Shown one piece after another: positions 34,401 through 45,384 of a stretch of 64,000 nucleotides of DNA (positions are counted from its first letter, which is position 1; every line of letters starts with the position of its first letter). The position numbers were made by a program, and so were the translations under genes. Location of the stretch: assembly GCA_001632435.1 (NCBI GenBank), contig KV424044.1:31315-95314 (forward strand), given 5' to 3'. Source of the stretch: Calocera cornea HHB12733. Taxonomy: Eukaryota; Basidiomycota; Dacrymycetes; Dacrymycetales; Dacrymycetaceae. Under the pieces are notes generated by a model. The model did no database searches. It had not been told where the DNA came from and was given only the letters and a program-made list of their open reading frames with translations.

Positions 34401-36376
34401 TGGGAGGAGGTTTGTTGGGAATGAGAGGCGGAGGTGTCGAGGGACGGCCTGCGCTCCCGCTCCCGCTCCCGGTACGCCTGGCGCTGCGGGTGGTGCACCT
34501 GGTCCAGCTCTGGCGTCTCCATCTCCTCCTGCTCGAGCTCCCTAGCCATCCTGTCTGCGTCCACGACCTGCCCCTCCCTGACCCTGCCCTCTCCCTCTCC
34601 CTCTCTGCCCTCCACATCCGGCTCATCGCCCTCCAGCCCCTGCCCCTCGCCAAACTGCTCGTACGCCCGCGCCCGCTCCTCGCTGGGCGTGACCAGATCC
34701 AGGTCGTCGGGCCAGGCCTCGCCCTCGGCCCCAGCCCCAGGCGGCGTCGGCAACAGGCGCACAGGCACCGGCGGCTCAGGCAGCACGCGGATCTTGCTCG
34801 GCCCCACCCCGGCCTCCTTCTCCTTGGGCGGCGGGGCGGGGAGCGGGCCCGCGGGCGGCGGGCGGCGGGGCGGGGTGGCCGTGCGCCGTTCGCCTAGGAG
34901 GCCGCTCGGCGGGAGGGGAGAGGGCGTGCGCCCCTGCCGCGGCTTGGGCTGCAGGGGCGCCGTGGTCCCGAGGGTCACCTGGGAGGCTCCGTGCCCGTGC
35001 CCCTGGCCCTGGTCCAAGTCCAAGTCCAGGTCCAGGTCCAGGGCGGAGCGGTCATCGGCCCTCGTCAGGCCGAGGCTGAGGCTCGCCCCGCTCGCACTGG
35101 CGCTCATCGGGCCGAGGCCTATGCCCATGCCGCCGACCTGCCCATTCGGCCGGGCGGCCATGCCCCTGTTCATCCTGTCCTCCATGCGCTGCATCTCCCC
35201 GTTGTCGCCACTGCGGTCCGGGAGGGGGACGGCGCCGTAGAGGCCGCCCATCTTGGGCGTCTCCCTGCCAAAGAGCGTCTTGGGCTCCACGGGGCCCGTG
35301 CGCCCCTTGGCCCGCATCATGGCGATCTCGGCCTCGGAGAAGCCGGCCTCGGGCAGCTTTGAGGTCCAGGTGGGCGGGAGGCCCGAGAAGCCCTCGTCGA
35401 CGTGGATGTTGTGCTCGATGCGGAAGGGGAGGGAGATGCCCGGGTCGCCGTCGGACGGCTCGGGCGGGTAGATGTCGCCCGCCGAGACGGGGGAGGAGGC
35501 GGAGGCGGAGCCGCCGGGCGAGCCGGGGAAATGGGAGGCGGAGGCGGAGGCGGAGGAGGTGGACGGGGTGTGCGGGCGGTGGAGGAAGAAGGCTTTCTTG
35601 AACCCGGCCACTCCGGGGGGTGCGGTCTGCGGGGACGGGCCGGCGGTGAGAGGCGGGCTCGCGTTCCCCGGGTTCGGGCTCGGGGCGTACCCCGCCTGCT
35701 GCTGGGCGCTGTTGCTGTCCGCGGTCGTTGTCGCCCTGCGGACGGGGGCGAGCTGGCCAGCGCGCTTGGAGAGCGACCCGCCGAACTGGCCGATGGCGGT
35801 GGCGATGTTGAACCGCTCGCCGGGGCCGCGGGGCCTGCCCTTGATCGCCTGGCGCAGGGAGAGGCTGTCCTGGCGCTTTGGGGGCGTGAGGGCGGCGAAG
35901 GTCACGCTTGGGCCGTCGGGGCGGCCGGCGGGGAGTTTGTCGAGGTGGGATGGGCTGTTGCCGTTGCCATTGGCGTTGGAGGGGTGCATTGGGTGCGGGT
36001 AGGTGGATGAGTTTGAGGATGAGGGGATGGAGGCGAGGGTGCTGGCCGTGTCGTCCGGGTCGGGGTCGAAGGAGGAGGAGGAGGGCGAGTTGGGGTGCTG
36101 CCGGGGTGGGTGGGCGTGGGCGTGGGCGGGGGGGGACGGTGTGGGCGGGGGGAAGTGGAAGGGGTGGGGGTGGGCGAGGTGGGAGACGGGGGATGCTGCG
36201 TGGGAGGTGGATGGCCGCACCCGGAACCCCGGCTCGAGCAGGTACCGGTCTTTGGGCGGCGGCGGGGGCGGCGGGGGCGGGGGTGAGCCGGCACCGGCAC
36301 GGGGTGTGGGTGTGGGGGGTGTGCTGGTGCTGGTGGGGGGCGGGGAGGAAGGCTTGAGGCGGGCGAGGAGGGACAT
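31493..36376 (-). CDS. CRIB-domain STE20/PAK-like kinase with altered catalytic motifs
   Basis: A 1,611-residue protein with one 48-nt intron (31933-31980). The N-terminal about 1,290 residues are mostly disordered (Pro, Ser, Thr, Ala rich, with a poly-Pro run at about residues 33-42). Near residues 315-365 is a CRIB-like p21-binding segment, SLPFRIEHNIHVDEGFSGLP followed by TWTSKLPEAGFSEAEI, resembling the PAK autoinhibitory region. The C-terminal kinase domain has a poor glycine loop (LIALGTHSHIYTA), a possible VAIK lysine (LAYKYIPR), HRDVRSDN, LADFFHAV where DFG is expected, WYWMAPELRAGQPYNTAVDI and DIYSLGATLWELLEG, and ends at TGA 31493-31495. It probably links Rho/Rac/Cdc42 GTPases to polarity, but DFF for DFG and the degraded P-loop make catalysis uncertain. 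Upstream is the divergent-looking leader 36377-36480. Confidence 0.75.
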
Positions 36377-36914
36377 GCGGCTCGGCGCTACCCGCTAGCC
36401 CGGGTGGCCTGCGCAGGGGGAGGCGTGGCCGACGTAAGCAGGGGCAACGGCGGGGGCGCTTCTGCCCGCGGCGGGGAGGGCGATGGCGATGGCGATGGGG
36501 CACTGGGGGAGGGAGGTCGGGCGTGTGTGGGTGTACTGTATCGAGTCTCGAGTGTCGTCTAGTGCGGTGTCGCCCCCGCCGTCCGCACTCAGCAGCGGTC
36601 CGGGACTGGGAGTATGGGAGGGGAGCGTCTGCACCGCTCTCGCGCACGGACACGCCCGACGCACCCCTCCAAGATTAGCTCCGGCGCGGGCGCATTTCGA
36701 TCCATCTCCCCATCTCCTTCCCCTCACAAAGCCAGACTCTCATACCCCGTATAATCAACCGTGTGCACAACGTCCCTATGTCTTTACACAACCGTGCCTC
36801 CGCATGCTATTTCCTCTCCTGATCTCCTGCCGACTGCCATGCCTCCCGCCTGCCCCTCGAGTCCAGTAGTTCAATTGACGCCCACCGAGTTTCCTCCCTT
36901 CCAAGCCTAAAACC
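36377..36914. other. Promoter region of the CRIB-kinase; no gene
   Basis: This lies between the kinase ATG and the 3' end of the dehydrogenase gene, both on the minus strand. GC-rich on the left and pyrimidine-rich on the right. No supported feature. Confidence 0.35.
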
Positions 36915-38077
36915 TCAGATCCAGTGCTTGTCCCCGTGGTATGAGAGGAATCGTCCGCTCTGCTCCGCCGTCAATCCCCTGATGACGTCCCTGCGCACTA
37001 CCGGCTCAGGCACAAGACGCCGTCTAGCAACGTTGGGCACGTACAAGCACGCCGCCGCGCCGGCTCGCAGACTCTTGGGCCCCTCGCAGCTGGGCTCCAC
37101 CTTCTGCAGCATCTGGATAAACGGACGTAACGCCTCGGTGGAGTATGCTGTTGACCGCCGTAAGCGACGAGTATAGAGCGCTGGGATGGCGCGAGAAGCC
37201 ACTCACGCTCGTCTTCCGCGCCCGACGTTCTGACCCACCCAGGGCAGAGTGCAAAGAAGATCATGCCTTCCTTCCTGTATCGAATAGCGTATTTACCAAT
37301 GAGAAAACTCAACGCGGCCTTGCTCCGTACCAATCAGCGTCATACTCAAACACATGGTTGCACCTGAATACCTTGGATGCACCGTACACGGCATTCCCCG
37401 AATACCCCAACTCTTCCTGGAACTCCAGGTCGCCCATGCCGCTGGAGATGGCCACAACAGTCTTCTTCGTCCCCAGCTTCACGAGCGGGAGGAAGGCGTT
37501 GATGCTCAGGATGTTTCCCATCACATTGTTGCGATACGTATTCTCGATCTCCGACACAAGCACCTCGTCTGATGGGAACGCATCGAGTTCATAGAATGCG
37601 CCTGTGCCGTTGTATCCGGCGTTTGCAATGAGCACACTGGACAGGCACACTGCATGAGCATCGCTGGCGCTGACACACCGCGACAAAGCGTACTCAACGG
37701 TGCCCCCGGCCAACGCTGCGACCCTCGCGGCTGCCTTCTGCCGTGTCATCCCTACGTCAGTCCATGACCGAGAATACTGTATCACGCGGAAATGCAGACC
37801 TTGCAAGACGCCGGGTCTGTGGTATCCAGCTGGACGACCTCGACGCCGGGGAGGGCCGCGAGCGCCGTGGCAGCCTCGACGTTCCTAGCCGTGCCAATGA
37901 CCTTGTTCCCCTCCTCCGCCTATTTCACCGTTACGTCAACAGCGCTTGTACAGCGTCGGGCGTGCGATCCCGCCTCGGCTTGGCAGGCTCGGGCTACTGC
38001 AGAAAAGAACTCACAAGCTGCCGGGCCATCCCGAACCCCAGTCCCCGATTGGCACCGGTGATAACGTATGTGAGCAT
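36915..38077 (-). CDS. Short-chain dehydrogenase/reductase
   Basis: NAD(P)-dependent oxidoreductase with a Rossmann fold; substrate unknown. The ATG at 38075-38077 gives MLTYVITGANRGLGFGMARQ with the TGxxxGxG cofactor motif. After an intron comes EEGNKVIGTARNVEAATALA, where the Arg after the second strand favours NADP(H). Further exons give VLIANAGYNGTGAF (NAG motif), NNVMGNILSINAFLPLV, VAISSGMGDLEF (catalytic Ser) and GNAVYGASK joined across an intron to AALSFLIGKYAIRYRK (YxxxK). The C-terminus FFALCPGWVRTS and HGDKHWI ends at TGA 36915-36917. Five or six introns are inferred. It resembles the C-factor-like SDRs of fungi. The gene has no metabolic neighbour that would suggest a pathway. Confidence 0.75.
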
Positions 38078-39495
38078 CGGGGTTATACAGCCTCGACGTG
38101 AAACCAAATGCACAGCTAGATCCGATTTCAAACCTGACCAGCTGCGAGGCGAGGCGAGCAAAGGAGAAGCGAGCAGTCCCGTTGCCGATAACGCTTGTTC
38201 CGCAGGTCTCACTCCACTTCGGAGGCAGATACATCTGGAGAGGCTTCGAAGGAGTCACCTCGAATCCCTTCCCACTCTCCTCGTCCTTCTTAGCCCCCTA
38301 CTTTTCGTCTTCCCCCCTCGCGCCTCTACTGACAGCCGCATGCCGAAAGCTCGGCGTGGACTACATGGATGACGTCTCGCTCCTCCGTCAAGGACTCGGA
38401 TACCCCGAAAGGCATCCTACAGTGTGGACTCCTTGGCGTCCCAGGGCAATCCCCTCAACAACAACTAGTACTGTTTGTCGTGTTCACAGAGCATGACTCG
38501 AAATAATGTGCTGGTACTACACCGAAGCCTGCAAGTCGTCTCGCATTGACAGAAGGTCCCGGGCGGTCCGTTTCGAATGAACTGCATTCTACGGCCAATG
38601 ATGGCTTTCACGACGGTTCAAATGACGGCTCACAGTAACAGGTTTGATCAACGACATTGACGATGGCACTTCAATGATAGCTACAAGGCTCGTTTCAACA
38701 TAGCTTTCAAGAACAGGCCCAAGTGGCAGTTTCAATGTGGTGGCTGTTCATAACGGTGCCAACGACGGTGCGCACAGAGCGCACAGATTGACCCCTGAAG
38801 GACATGTCTGTCCCTTGGCATCCCCGAAGGGACATCTTCCCCTTTTCATGCACTTTTGGAGGCATCCGGATCCTTGTCTCTCTCACCCCATCGACGGGGA
38901 AGGGACTTCCTCTTTTCCTCGCCGGTACATGGCGTCCCAAGTGCACGTTCGCTCAACATCCACCTCCCGGCCTTCATCCCTGCCGCGATTGCATAGAGTC
39001 CTGAAAAGCTCTGCCACTGTCTGCACAAGCCTGTTATCCTGTGTTGAGGCAGTGTGTGGCTCGAGGATGTTTATCACTGTTGTTCGAAGCATACTTCTTT
39101 GTTTTGGAGGTACAAACAGGCTGCGCTCTTTCAGCTGAACCCTTTATTCTTTGTACGAATGCCGCTGCTGTCCCTCTCGACAGACGAGGGTACAATGCCA
39201 GCCAAGGTGTACTCGAGTCGCGCTGGAAGAATACCACGGACTCGTCCAATTGCAACTGACCAACTGACTACTCGTTGTTGGTCAGAAATGCAGTTCTCTG
39301 TAATAGAGGTATCATAATTAAAACACTGAGCACTCGTACAGAAACAAGGTACCGCCATAAGGGCAAAGAGCGGCTCGACCCAAGGCAACAGCGGAACGGC
39401 AGTAGATACAACCAGTACAAGAACAGCGTTCCTCATGTACACGAGGTCCTCAGCGACGACGGTAGAAATCCAAGGCGAAATACTAAGAATTGACA
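38078..39495. other. 1.4-kb intergenic region, no gene supported
   Basis: Frames are short and lack motifs. Around 38570-38770 the sequence is loosely repetitive (recurring CAATGATGGC and CAACGACG-like words), perhaps a decayed repeat. Nothing else is visible. Confidence 0.35.
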
Positions 39496-40629
39496 TTAAA
39501 CAACGATCGTGGCGGTGCTCGACGAGCTGGGTGCTTCATAGATCGCGCTCGCGAAGGCGAACAGCAGGCTGACGAGCGCGCCGGCAATGCGTGCATTCAC
39601 GGGGACCCCGCCAATGGGGCCCTGCGCCCATACGCAAGCAAGGCGCACAATAGAGACGGTGATGGGGTCTAGCTGCTTGCGAGGGCGAGCCACGGAGATG
39701 AGCGTCCCTGCAATGTGCGGGATAATGAGGGAGGGAAGAGCCCACGTGAAGAGCGCTGAGAAAGTCGCGAGTGTGGGGTGGGGCACGGGGAAAGCGATCG
39801 TCGTTGATCGAGGTGCAGGAGGCGCCCCCGCTGGGGGAGCCGTGCGAGGGAATTTGGGGACGGTGAGCTGAGGTAGGTCAGACTATGTTTCAGGACACAC
39901 GAAGGAGCACATACGGGATGATAATGAATAGGGAGTACTGCAGAGAGGAGCCAGAGCATCTCCACTACCAGGGTGACTCCGGCAATGAGCTCCTCGTCCG
40001 ACAGCAACTACCGTACCTGGTCAGCCGGAGTCTCTCTGATCATGGACAGTGGGCCCACCTCTCGGACAGATTCCAGCCACTCAAAGGGTGTCGTCTTCCA
40101 GTCAAAGGACGCCAGAATGCTCGGTGGTGGTGGCGCGAGGACAACAGTCTGGGAGCTTGTCGCCACGACGATCTCCCCGCTTTCTGCGACGGCCTCCGCG
40201 GCCTCCTTCGCCTCGGCGCGCTCGATGGCAGCCTCTACGGTACGACCATTCAGGCTGCAAGAAAATGAGATTACGTTCCGGAAGACGGTGCATATAGAGC
40301 TCACGTCGTGGGAGCTTCACTCTCCTCTTCCTCTTCTTCACCCTCAACACTGAACGAGTATTTGCACGCATCGCGGGAAGGGAAGGAAACGGCGCGCACG
40401 TTAATCTCGCAACGACTCTCCTCGTCCGCGTGCTCGGGTAGAGCCCAGAGAATCTGGGATCGGTAGACAGAGTATCCTTGTTGTCCGTGAGGTAGGTCTT
40501 TATAGATTTGATGAGGCCATCGCGGAGGGCACCGTCGACGTTGGGGAGACCGAGGGCATAGGCGATGGAGACGAGCTCCTCCTTGCGCTTGTTGGAGAGG
40601 TTGGGTCCTGTGAACGTTGCGGTAGACAT
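39496..40629 (-). CDS. SAP-motif protein with C-terminal membrane segments
   Basis: About 300 residues. The ATG at 40627-40629 gives MSTATFTGPNLSNKRKEELV and an SAP-like helix-extended-helix (ELVSIAYALGLPNVDGALRD, GLIKSIKTYL), then TDPRFSGLYP. An intron of 50 nt (about 40349-40398) leads to an acidic run VEGEEEEEESEAP. Next is a helical segment (TVEAAIERAEAKEAAEAVAE, then DWKTTPFEWLESVREVG) and hydrophobic segments (SALFTWALPSLIIPHIAGTL, ARIAGALVSLLFAFASAIY), ending IVV and TAA at 39496-39498. The exon around 39920-40010 is ambiguous: YSLFIIIPY or MLWLLSAVLPIHYHP can both be spliced in frame before LTVPKFPRTAPP. A DNA-binding-type motif plus membrane segments recalls inner nuclear membrane proteins such as Heh1/Src1, but it is much shorter. 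Function unknown. Confidence 0.6.
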
Positions 40630-41080
40630 TGGGGGTAACGCCGAGGGCGGGGGAAGGGAGGGGGAATAGCGGGGAGCAGGTGACTATTAGATGGTGGCGG
40701 TCAGGGATAAGCTGTGATCGGGCTGCTGGACGCGACACGCTTCCCTTTCACGACAACAAGCAAAGGAAATCACGTGATTCGCCCTTCCCTCACAACACGT
40801 GTCCTCATTCTGGTTCCGCGTGTTTGCGCCGGAGTTTCCATTCGCACTCTTCCTTCGCTTCTCTCCATGCGGCCGCCGTTTAGGTCAGTCTCGGATACAG
40901 TACGATCTTGAAACAAAAAACTCCAATGTCCATCCTAGCACGTGACCAGATACTGTTTACATGCAAACGCTGCCGTCCACAACGTGTTGCGCGTTCTGCT
41001 GCATTGAATGATGATGGCGGGTATCGTATGGACAGCACGGTGCTATGCGAATAGGTTCAAATGTGTATGCAAATGAAATG
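40630..41080. other. Intergenic region upstream of SAP membrane gene
   Basis: This 451-nt gap lies between the MCM10 stop and the SAP-gene ATG, both on the minus strand. Promoter presumably here; no motif recognised. Confidence 0.3.
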
Positions 41081-43545
41081 TCAAGTTGGTTTCCTCTTGA
41101 TGCTCGGGAAAGCCGGAAGGGGGCCTGACCCCTCGATCTCCAAGTCAGACGAGCCGTCATCCGTCGCCTTGTCACGTGAGGCGGTATCGACGTCCAGCTC
41201 CGCGTCATGGATCTCCAAATCTGACAGCGATTCGTTCCCTTTGTCTGCATGCTCCGCCGGTGGATCTGCCAGATGCGCAGGGACACTGACACCTGACCGA
41301 ACCTTCATCCCGGGCGGTGCCCGAAGCTTGGGCTCGATGTGGACATCGCGTCGGTCAAGGAGTGCATGCACCTGCCATGACACTGCTTAGTATCTCCCAC
41401 GACAGTTCAAACAAGAGACATACATCGCGATTCTTCGCCTCTGCCTTGCGCTTACTCTCTTCGGCCAACGCACCGCGTCCCATATGAGCAGGGTTGAAGC
41501 CAATCCTGCTCACTGTGTCGGGCTTGAACGCGCTCTTCACCCTGTGCTGATCGTCCACGCCGTCCTTCCCAGTCTTTCCAATCTTGTTTCCATGTATGGT
41601 AAGCTTCGTGTTCTTCCCGCTGAGCATATCTTTCAGCTCTTCCTCCATCTTGCTGCGCTTGCTCTTCCGGACATCGCGTTCTGCCCGTTCGCGCCCAAGC
41701 TTCTCCCCGACAAACTCGGCTTGAGGTGCAGCACGAGCATTTGAGCGAAGGACATGACCCTCCATGATATATGTAGGTCCGCCGCCAGAGTCTCGAGGGG
41801 CAGCAATGGCTCCTGTCCGACTCGCAGGCAACAGACCTTGCTTTTTCTGATAGTCCGGGCCGGAGGACTGTCGGGTTGTTATGAAGCCCGATGTCCTGTA
41901 ACATGCCAGTTAGCCAGGTTGAACCCAAAATGACGGAAGTGACCGCACCCGATTGCGAATTCGGGTCGTGCAGCACGCAGCGACTTGACGCGTTGTTGGA
42001 TGTGATATTCGCAGACTTCATTGACCCGTCTGCGCCCACAATCAGCTCTCCGTATGCCTCATCCCAAGCATATACGCACTTGTCGCACCATCCGTTACAT
42101 TGGGTTCCATCTTTGCGCCGAGCAGCGCATTGTGCCAGATCCAACGACTGTCCGAGAATGACGATCGCCTCTGCCGTGTTGGGTGTGAGAGCGAGGACGT
42201 TGTTTGTCGGATGCGGTTTATTGTCGCCTTGCTGCAAAGACATAAGGGGAGCTGATTCGCTACGAAAGAAGGCACAGACCTGAAATGGACGCAGCACACG
42301 AGGATTCAGCAGCGCAACCACGCTGCCTTCCCTCAGGGTGCTCGCCCAAACTTCGAAAGCTCCTCCACTCCCGCCTTTGTACACCTTCTTCTTCCTCCCC
42401 TCATCCATCTCGTCAGCCTCATCCTCCCTCACATTATTCGCTTCAAAGAGTAGTAGCGAAAGCATCGCGTCGCCCCGCGAGGTCGCTCCCTTAGTGGAGC
42501 CAGTCGCGTTCCCCCCGCCCCTATTCCCGAAGTCCACGAGCTTGAGTGTGATATACTTCTTCCCCTGGGGCTTCCCCTCGTTCTTTGCCTTCTGCCTCTC
42601 CTCGGCTTTCTCCCGATCGCGCCAATTCTTCTTCCCTCCCTCTTCGTCAGAGCTCGCAATCTCCCCATCTTTCCTTGGCCCGCCGCGCGAGAGCTTCACC
42701 TCGCCTCGCTCGGCGACGACCGCGATGGTCACCCAGTCGCCCGAGACGGGCACGTCGTACGCCTGCTTGTCGGCCGTCAGGCGAACGACGGAGTAGAGCA
42801 GCGATGGCGGCAGGAAGTAGCGCCCAGTGAGATACGACTGGACGTCCTCATGCGAGACGCGTCGTGACCTGTAATAGATCAGCATCACCCACCCAACCCA
42901 AACGTGAGAAAGACATACGACAGCCTAATGCCCGAATTCGGCTCGAACCTCTCGAACCTTAGATCGTCCGCGCTCGGCTTGAACTCCCTAGGGCCCGGCT
43001 CCAGATGCTCAACAACCTGGAACTGCTCGTCCCTTCTCGCCTCGGCGGCTGCGGCAGCCGCATGCTGAGGAGGGGCGTCGAACGCGCTTGATCGGACAAT
43101 GGGCTCGGAGGTGGTCGGCTCGGGCTGGGCGGACTGCAGTCGCTGGAGGGCGGTAAGCATGGAGCTTGCTCGGGCTGGCTTCGCGCCAGCGGGTGGTGCT
43201 AGAGTGGTGGAAGATGTGGATGCGAGGGCATGCGTAGTGGTGTTCACTGGTCGAGGGAAGAGCGGTCCTTTGGCCACCTGCCCTGTCTGCTCCACCTTGC
43301 GCCTCTTAACTGGGTCTACCATCAGTCTCCCATACCCATATAAAGCGTAACATCGGCTTACAAGTATCCTTCACTGGGCTCTCACCGACAAGCACCCGCT
43401 TGATCTTGTTCTCCTTCTCCCAGCGCTCCTCTCCAGGAGCCACCACAATGTCCGGGTCGAGCTGCGACTGCAGCGCCGCGATCTGCGCTCTCAGAGCCGC
43501 CTGCTGATCCTCATGTGACGTCGCTGCTTGCCGGAGGGAGTTCAT
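41081..43545 (-). CDS. MCM10: Replication initiation factor Mcm10
   Basis: DNA- and polymerase-alpha-binding factor that activates the CMG helicase at origins. The ATG at 43543-43545 starts MNSLRQAATSHEDQQAALRA, an N-terminal coiled coil (RAQIAALQSQLDPDI). Introns follow KRVLVGESPVKDT and NSGIRLS. The central OB-fold shows YLTGRYFLPPSLLYSVVRL, VSGDWVTIAVVAE, KYITLKLVDFG and AFEVWASTLREGSVVALLNP. The Mcm10 zinc finger follows as DLAQCAARRKDGTQCNGWCD with the later CVLHD. Downstream are GPTYIMEGHVLRS, a basic coiled stretch (KLGRERAERDVRKSKRSKME), SRIGFNPAHMGRG and an acidic tail ending IKRKPT, TGA 41081-41083. About five introns are inferred; those near 41400, 41900 and 42280 are approximate. 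Length about 740 residues, reasonable for a fungal Mcm10. Confidence 0.85.
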
Positions 43546-44365
43546 CGCAAACCAGAGTAAAGAGGGAGGAGAGGGGCGAGGAGGGCGGGAGGCAGATAGG
43601 ATGTAATGAAAGGTACGGAGGGACGCGTCGAACAAATGAAGGGCCAAGGGACCGGACGCGTCGGTATGCGGGTCACGCGTGCCCGCCCACCACGGCCCGC
43701 CTCTGCGCTGGCCAGATTCGTGCTAATTGATGGGAATTGATCGCACTACAGGGTCTCCTCTATTCATCCTGCGGCTGTGGTAGGAATGCGTCATCCAGCC
43801 CTACTGGTTTGGGGGAGGTGTCTCATCGATCCCAGCAGGGGGTGAGGATTGTCTAGTCACGCGACGGGCACACGGGGTTAAGTCTAAATTCTGTCTTCAT
43901 TACAGTATCCTGCCCGCGTTGCCGCGGCTGCCAGCGTTACAGATGCACCACACGAGATCAGGCAGCCCTGCCGGTCACAATAACATTATTGATACCCAGG
44001 CTGTTCTCCCGCGAATACAACTATAAGGCCGCCAGGATCGCGGCATCTTGCCCGGAACAAGAGCACACACGAAACAGCAACACATCGACATGACCCGACA
44101 TCACCAGCTTCATCAACGGCGCTCGTCAACGTCTCGGCTCGTCACACACTCGGACAACACAGTGGCAACATCACAAACAACCAGGTTGGGGGGGATGGAA
44201 AACGGGGGTGGGGGTGGGAATGGGAAGGAATGGAGTACATGCATGAGGTGATATGAGCCTCAGGCAGCGGTCTGCCAGAGAGCGTCGTAACGATCCGTCT
44301 AGAGTGAGAACTATATGCGCTCTGTGAGCCGCGTGACTCCCGTAGCGAGTGGCAAAACGCACGAT
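43546..44365. other. Intergenic region, no gene supported
   Basis: This 820-nt gap separates the MCM10 start and the eIF5A stop. It should contain the MCM10 promoter and the eIF5A 3' UTR. No tRNA or repeat was found. Confidence 0.35.
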
Positions 44366-44980
44366 TTAAGCGCCCTTGGGAGCCTCCTTGTAGCTGATGG
44401 CCTGCTCCTCACCCATGGCGGAGACGATGGTGACGAGGAGCTCCTTGCCCTCATCGAAGTCGGCCTGGATCTTCTCGCCGAGTTCGCCCTCAGGGACCTT
44501 GACGTCGTCCTTGGGAGTGCCGTCGGGGAGCATGAGGTTGAGGAACTCCTCGTCGATGTTGACGAGGGCGTATTCGTCACGCCTCACGTTGGGGACATCC
44601 ATGTTGTGGGTGGAAGGGGAGAGATCTTCCATCTTCTTTCCGGTGAAGATCTAGTGGTGGGTGAAACGTCAGCTGGGAAGACCCTGGAATGCGGAGGGGA
44701 TTTGGGACACGTACGTCGACGCCGACGAGATGGACCTTGGCGTGACCATGCTTGCCCGTCTTGGAGGTGGACATGTCGACGATCTTGCAGGGACGACCCT
44801 TCATGACGACTGCGGGGGCTGGCATGAGTAACGCGGGCAAGGGGAGAATGAGGAGGCGAGAGCGGGGCACATACCGAAGCCGTTCTTGCGGAGGGCGGAG
44901 CACTGCATGGGGAAGGTGAGCGAGGCGCCAGCGGACGCCTGCTCGAAGGTGTGCTCATGCTGTTCGTCGTTCTCAGCCAT
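44366..44980 (-). CDS. Translation factor eIF5A
   Basis: Hypusine-containing factor that promotes peptide bond formation and termination on the ribosome. The ATG at 44978-44980 starts [20 protein letters not shown] and continues [16 protein letters not shown] first intron (about 44872-44820) joins this to [20 protein letters not shown], with the hypusine-site lysine in [11 protein letters not shown] second intron (about 44714-44653) follows VHLVGVD and precedes [20 protein letters not shown]. The C-terminal OB domain has [18 protein letters not shown] and ends YKEAPKGA with TAA at 44366-44368. About 158 residues, the usual length. Shares a divergent promoter with the TAF-like gene. Confidence 0.95.
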
Positions 44981-45384
44981 TTTTTGAGATGTGAAAGTAA
45001 AGAGTAAGGAGAAAGATGAAGGGGGATAGGTGGTGGTAAGAGGGAGAAGAGGGCAGTTGAGGGGCAAGGAGGAGAGAGAAGGGAGCCCAGGTGGGTCGAA
45101 ATCAAATTACACGAGGCCGCCCTCGCTCCGAAGGTTTTCAGCCCGAGCCCCCGCCCACCGCCCCTCAAATTTGCGCCCATTCGCTCCAGCGGGTCCTGTG
45201 GGCGGCGCGGACCAACACCGCCACACCACGCGGAGGGTCTCCTTTGGCTCAGCTTCCAGCCTGCCCACAACGGGTCTCGTACGGGTCTCCCATTGCATCC
45301 GTGATCGCCACCCGCATCCCCTGCTCCCTGACCACGAACGCGCTAGAGGTCATTGGCCAAAGCACTCAGGCGCGTCACTCTCTC
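44981..45384. promoter_or_regulatory. Divergent promoter, eIF5A / TAF-like gene
   Basis: About 404 bp between two divergent start codons. The eIF5A side is purine-rich on the plus strand (a CT-rich leader on the gene strand), a common feature of highly expressed fungal genes. No TATA box noted. Confidence 0.4.

Noticed and set aside
33404..34897. 497-codon plus-strand open frame
   Set aside because: It lies opposite the disordered part of the CRIB-kinase; Arg/Gly-rich composition is typical of antisense GC-rich DNA.
35052..36653. 533-codon minus-strand open frame overlapping the kinase 5' end
   Set aside because: Out of frame with the kinase, which has the CRIB motif; the content is Pro/Arg/His shadow sequence.
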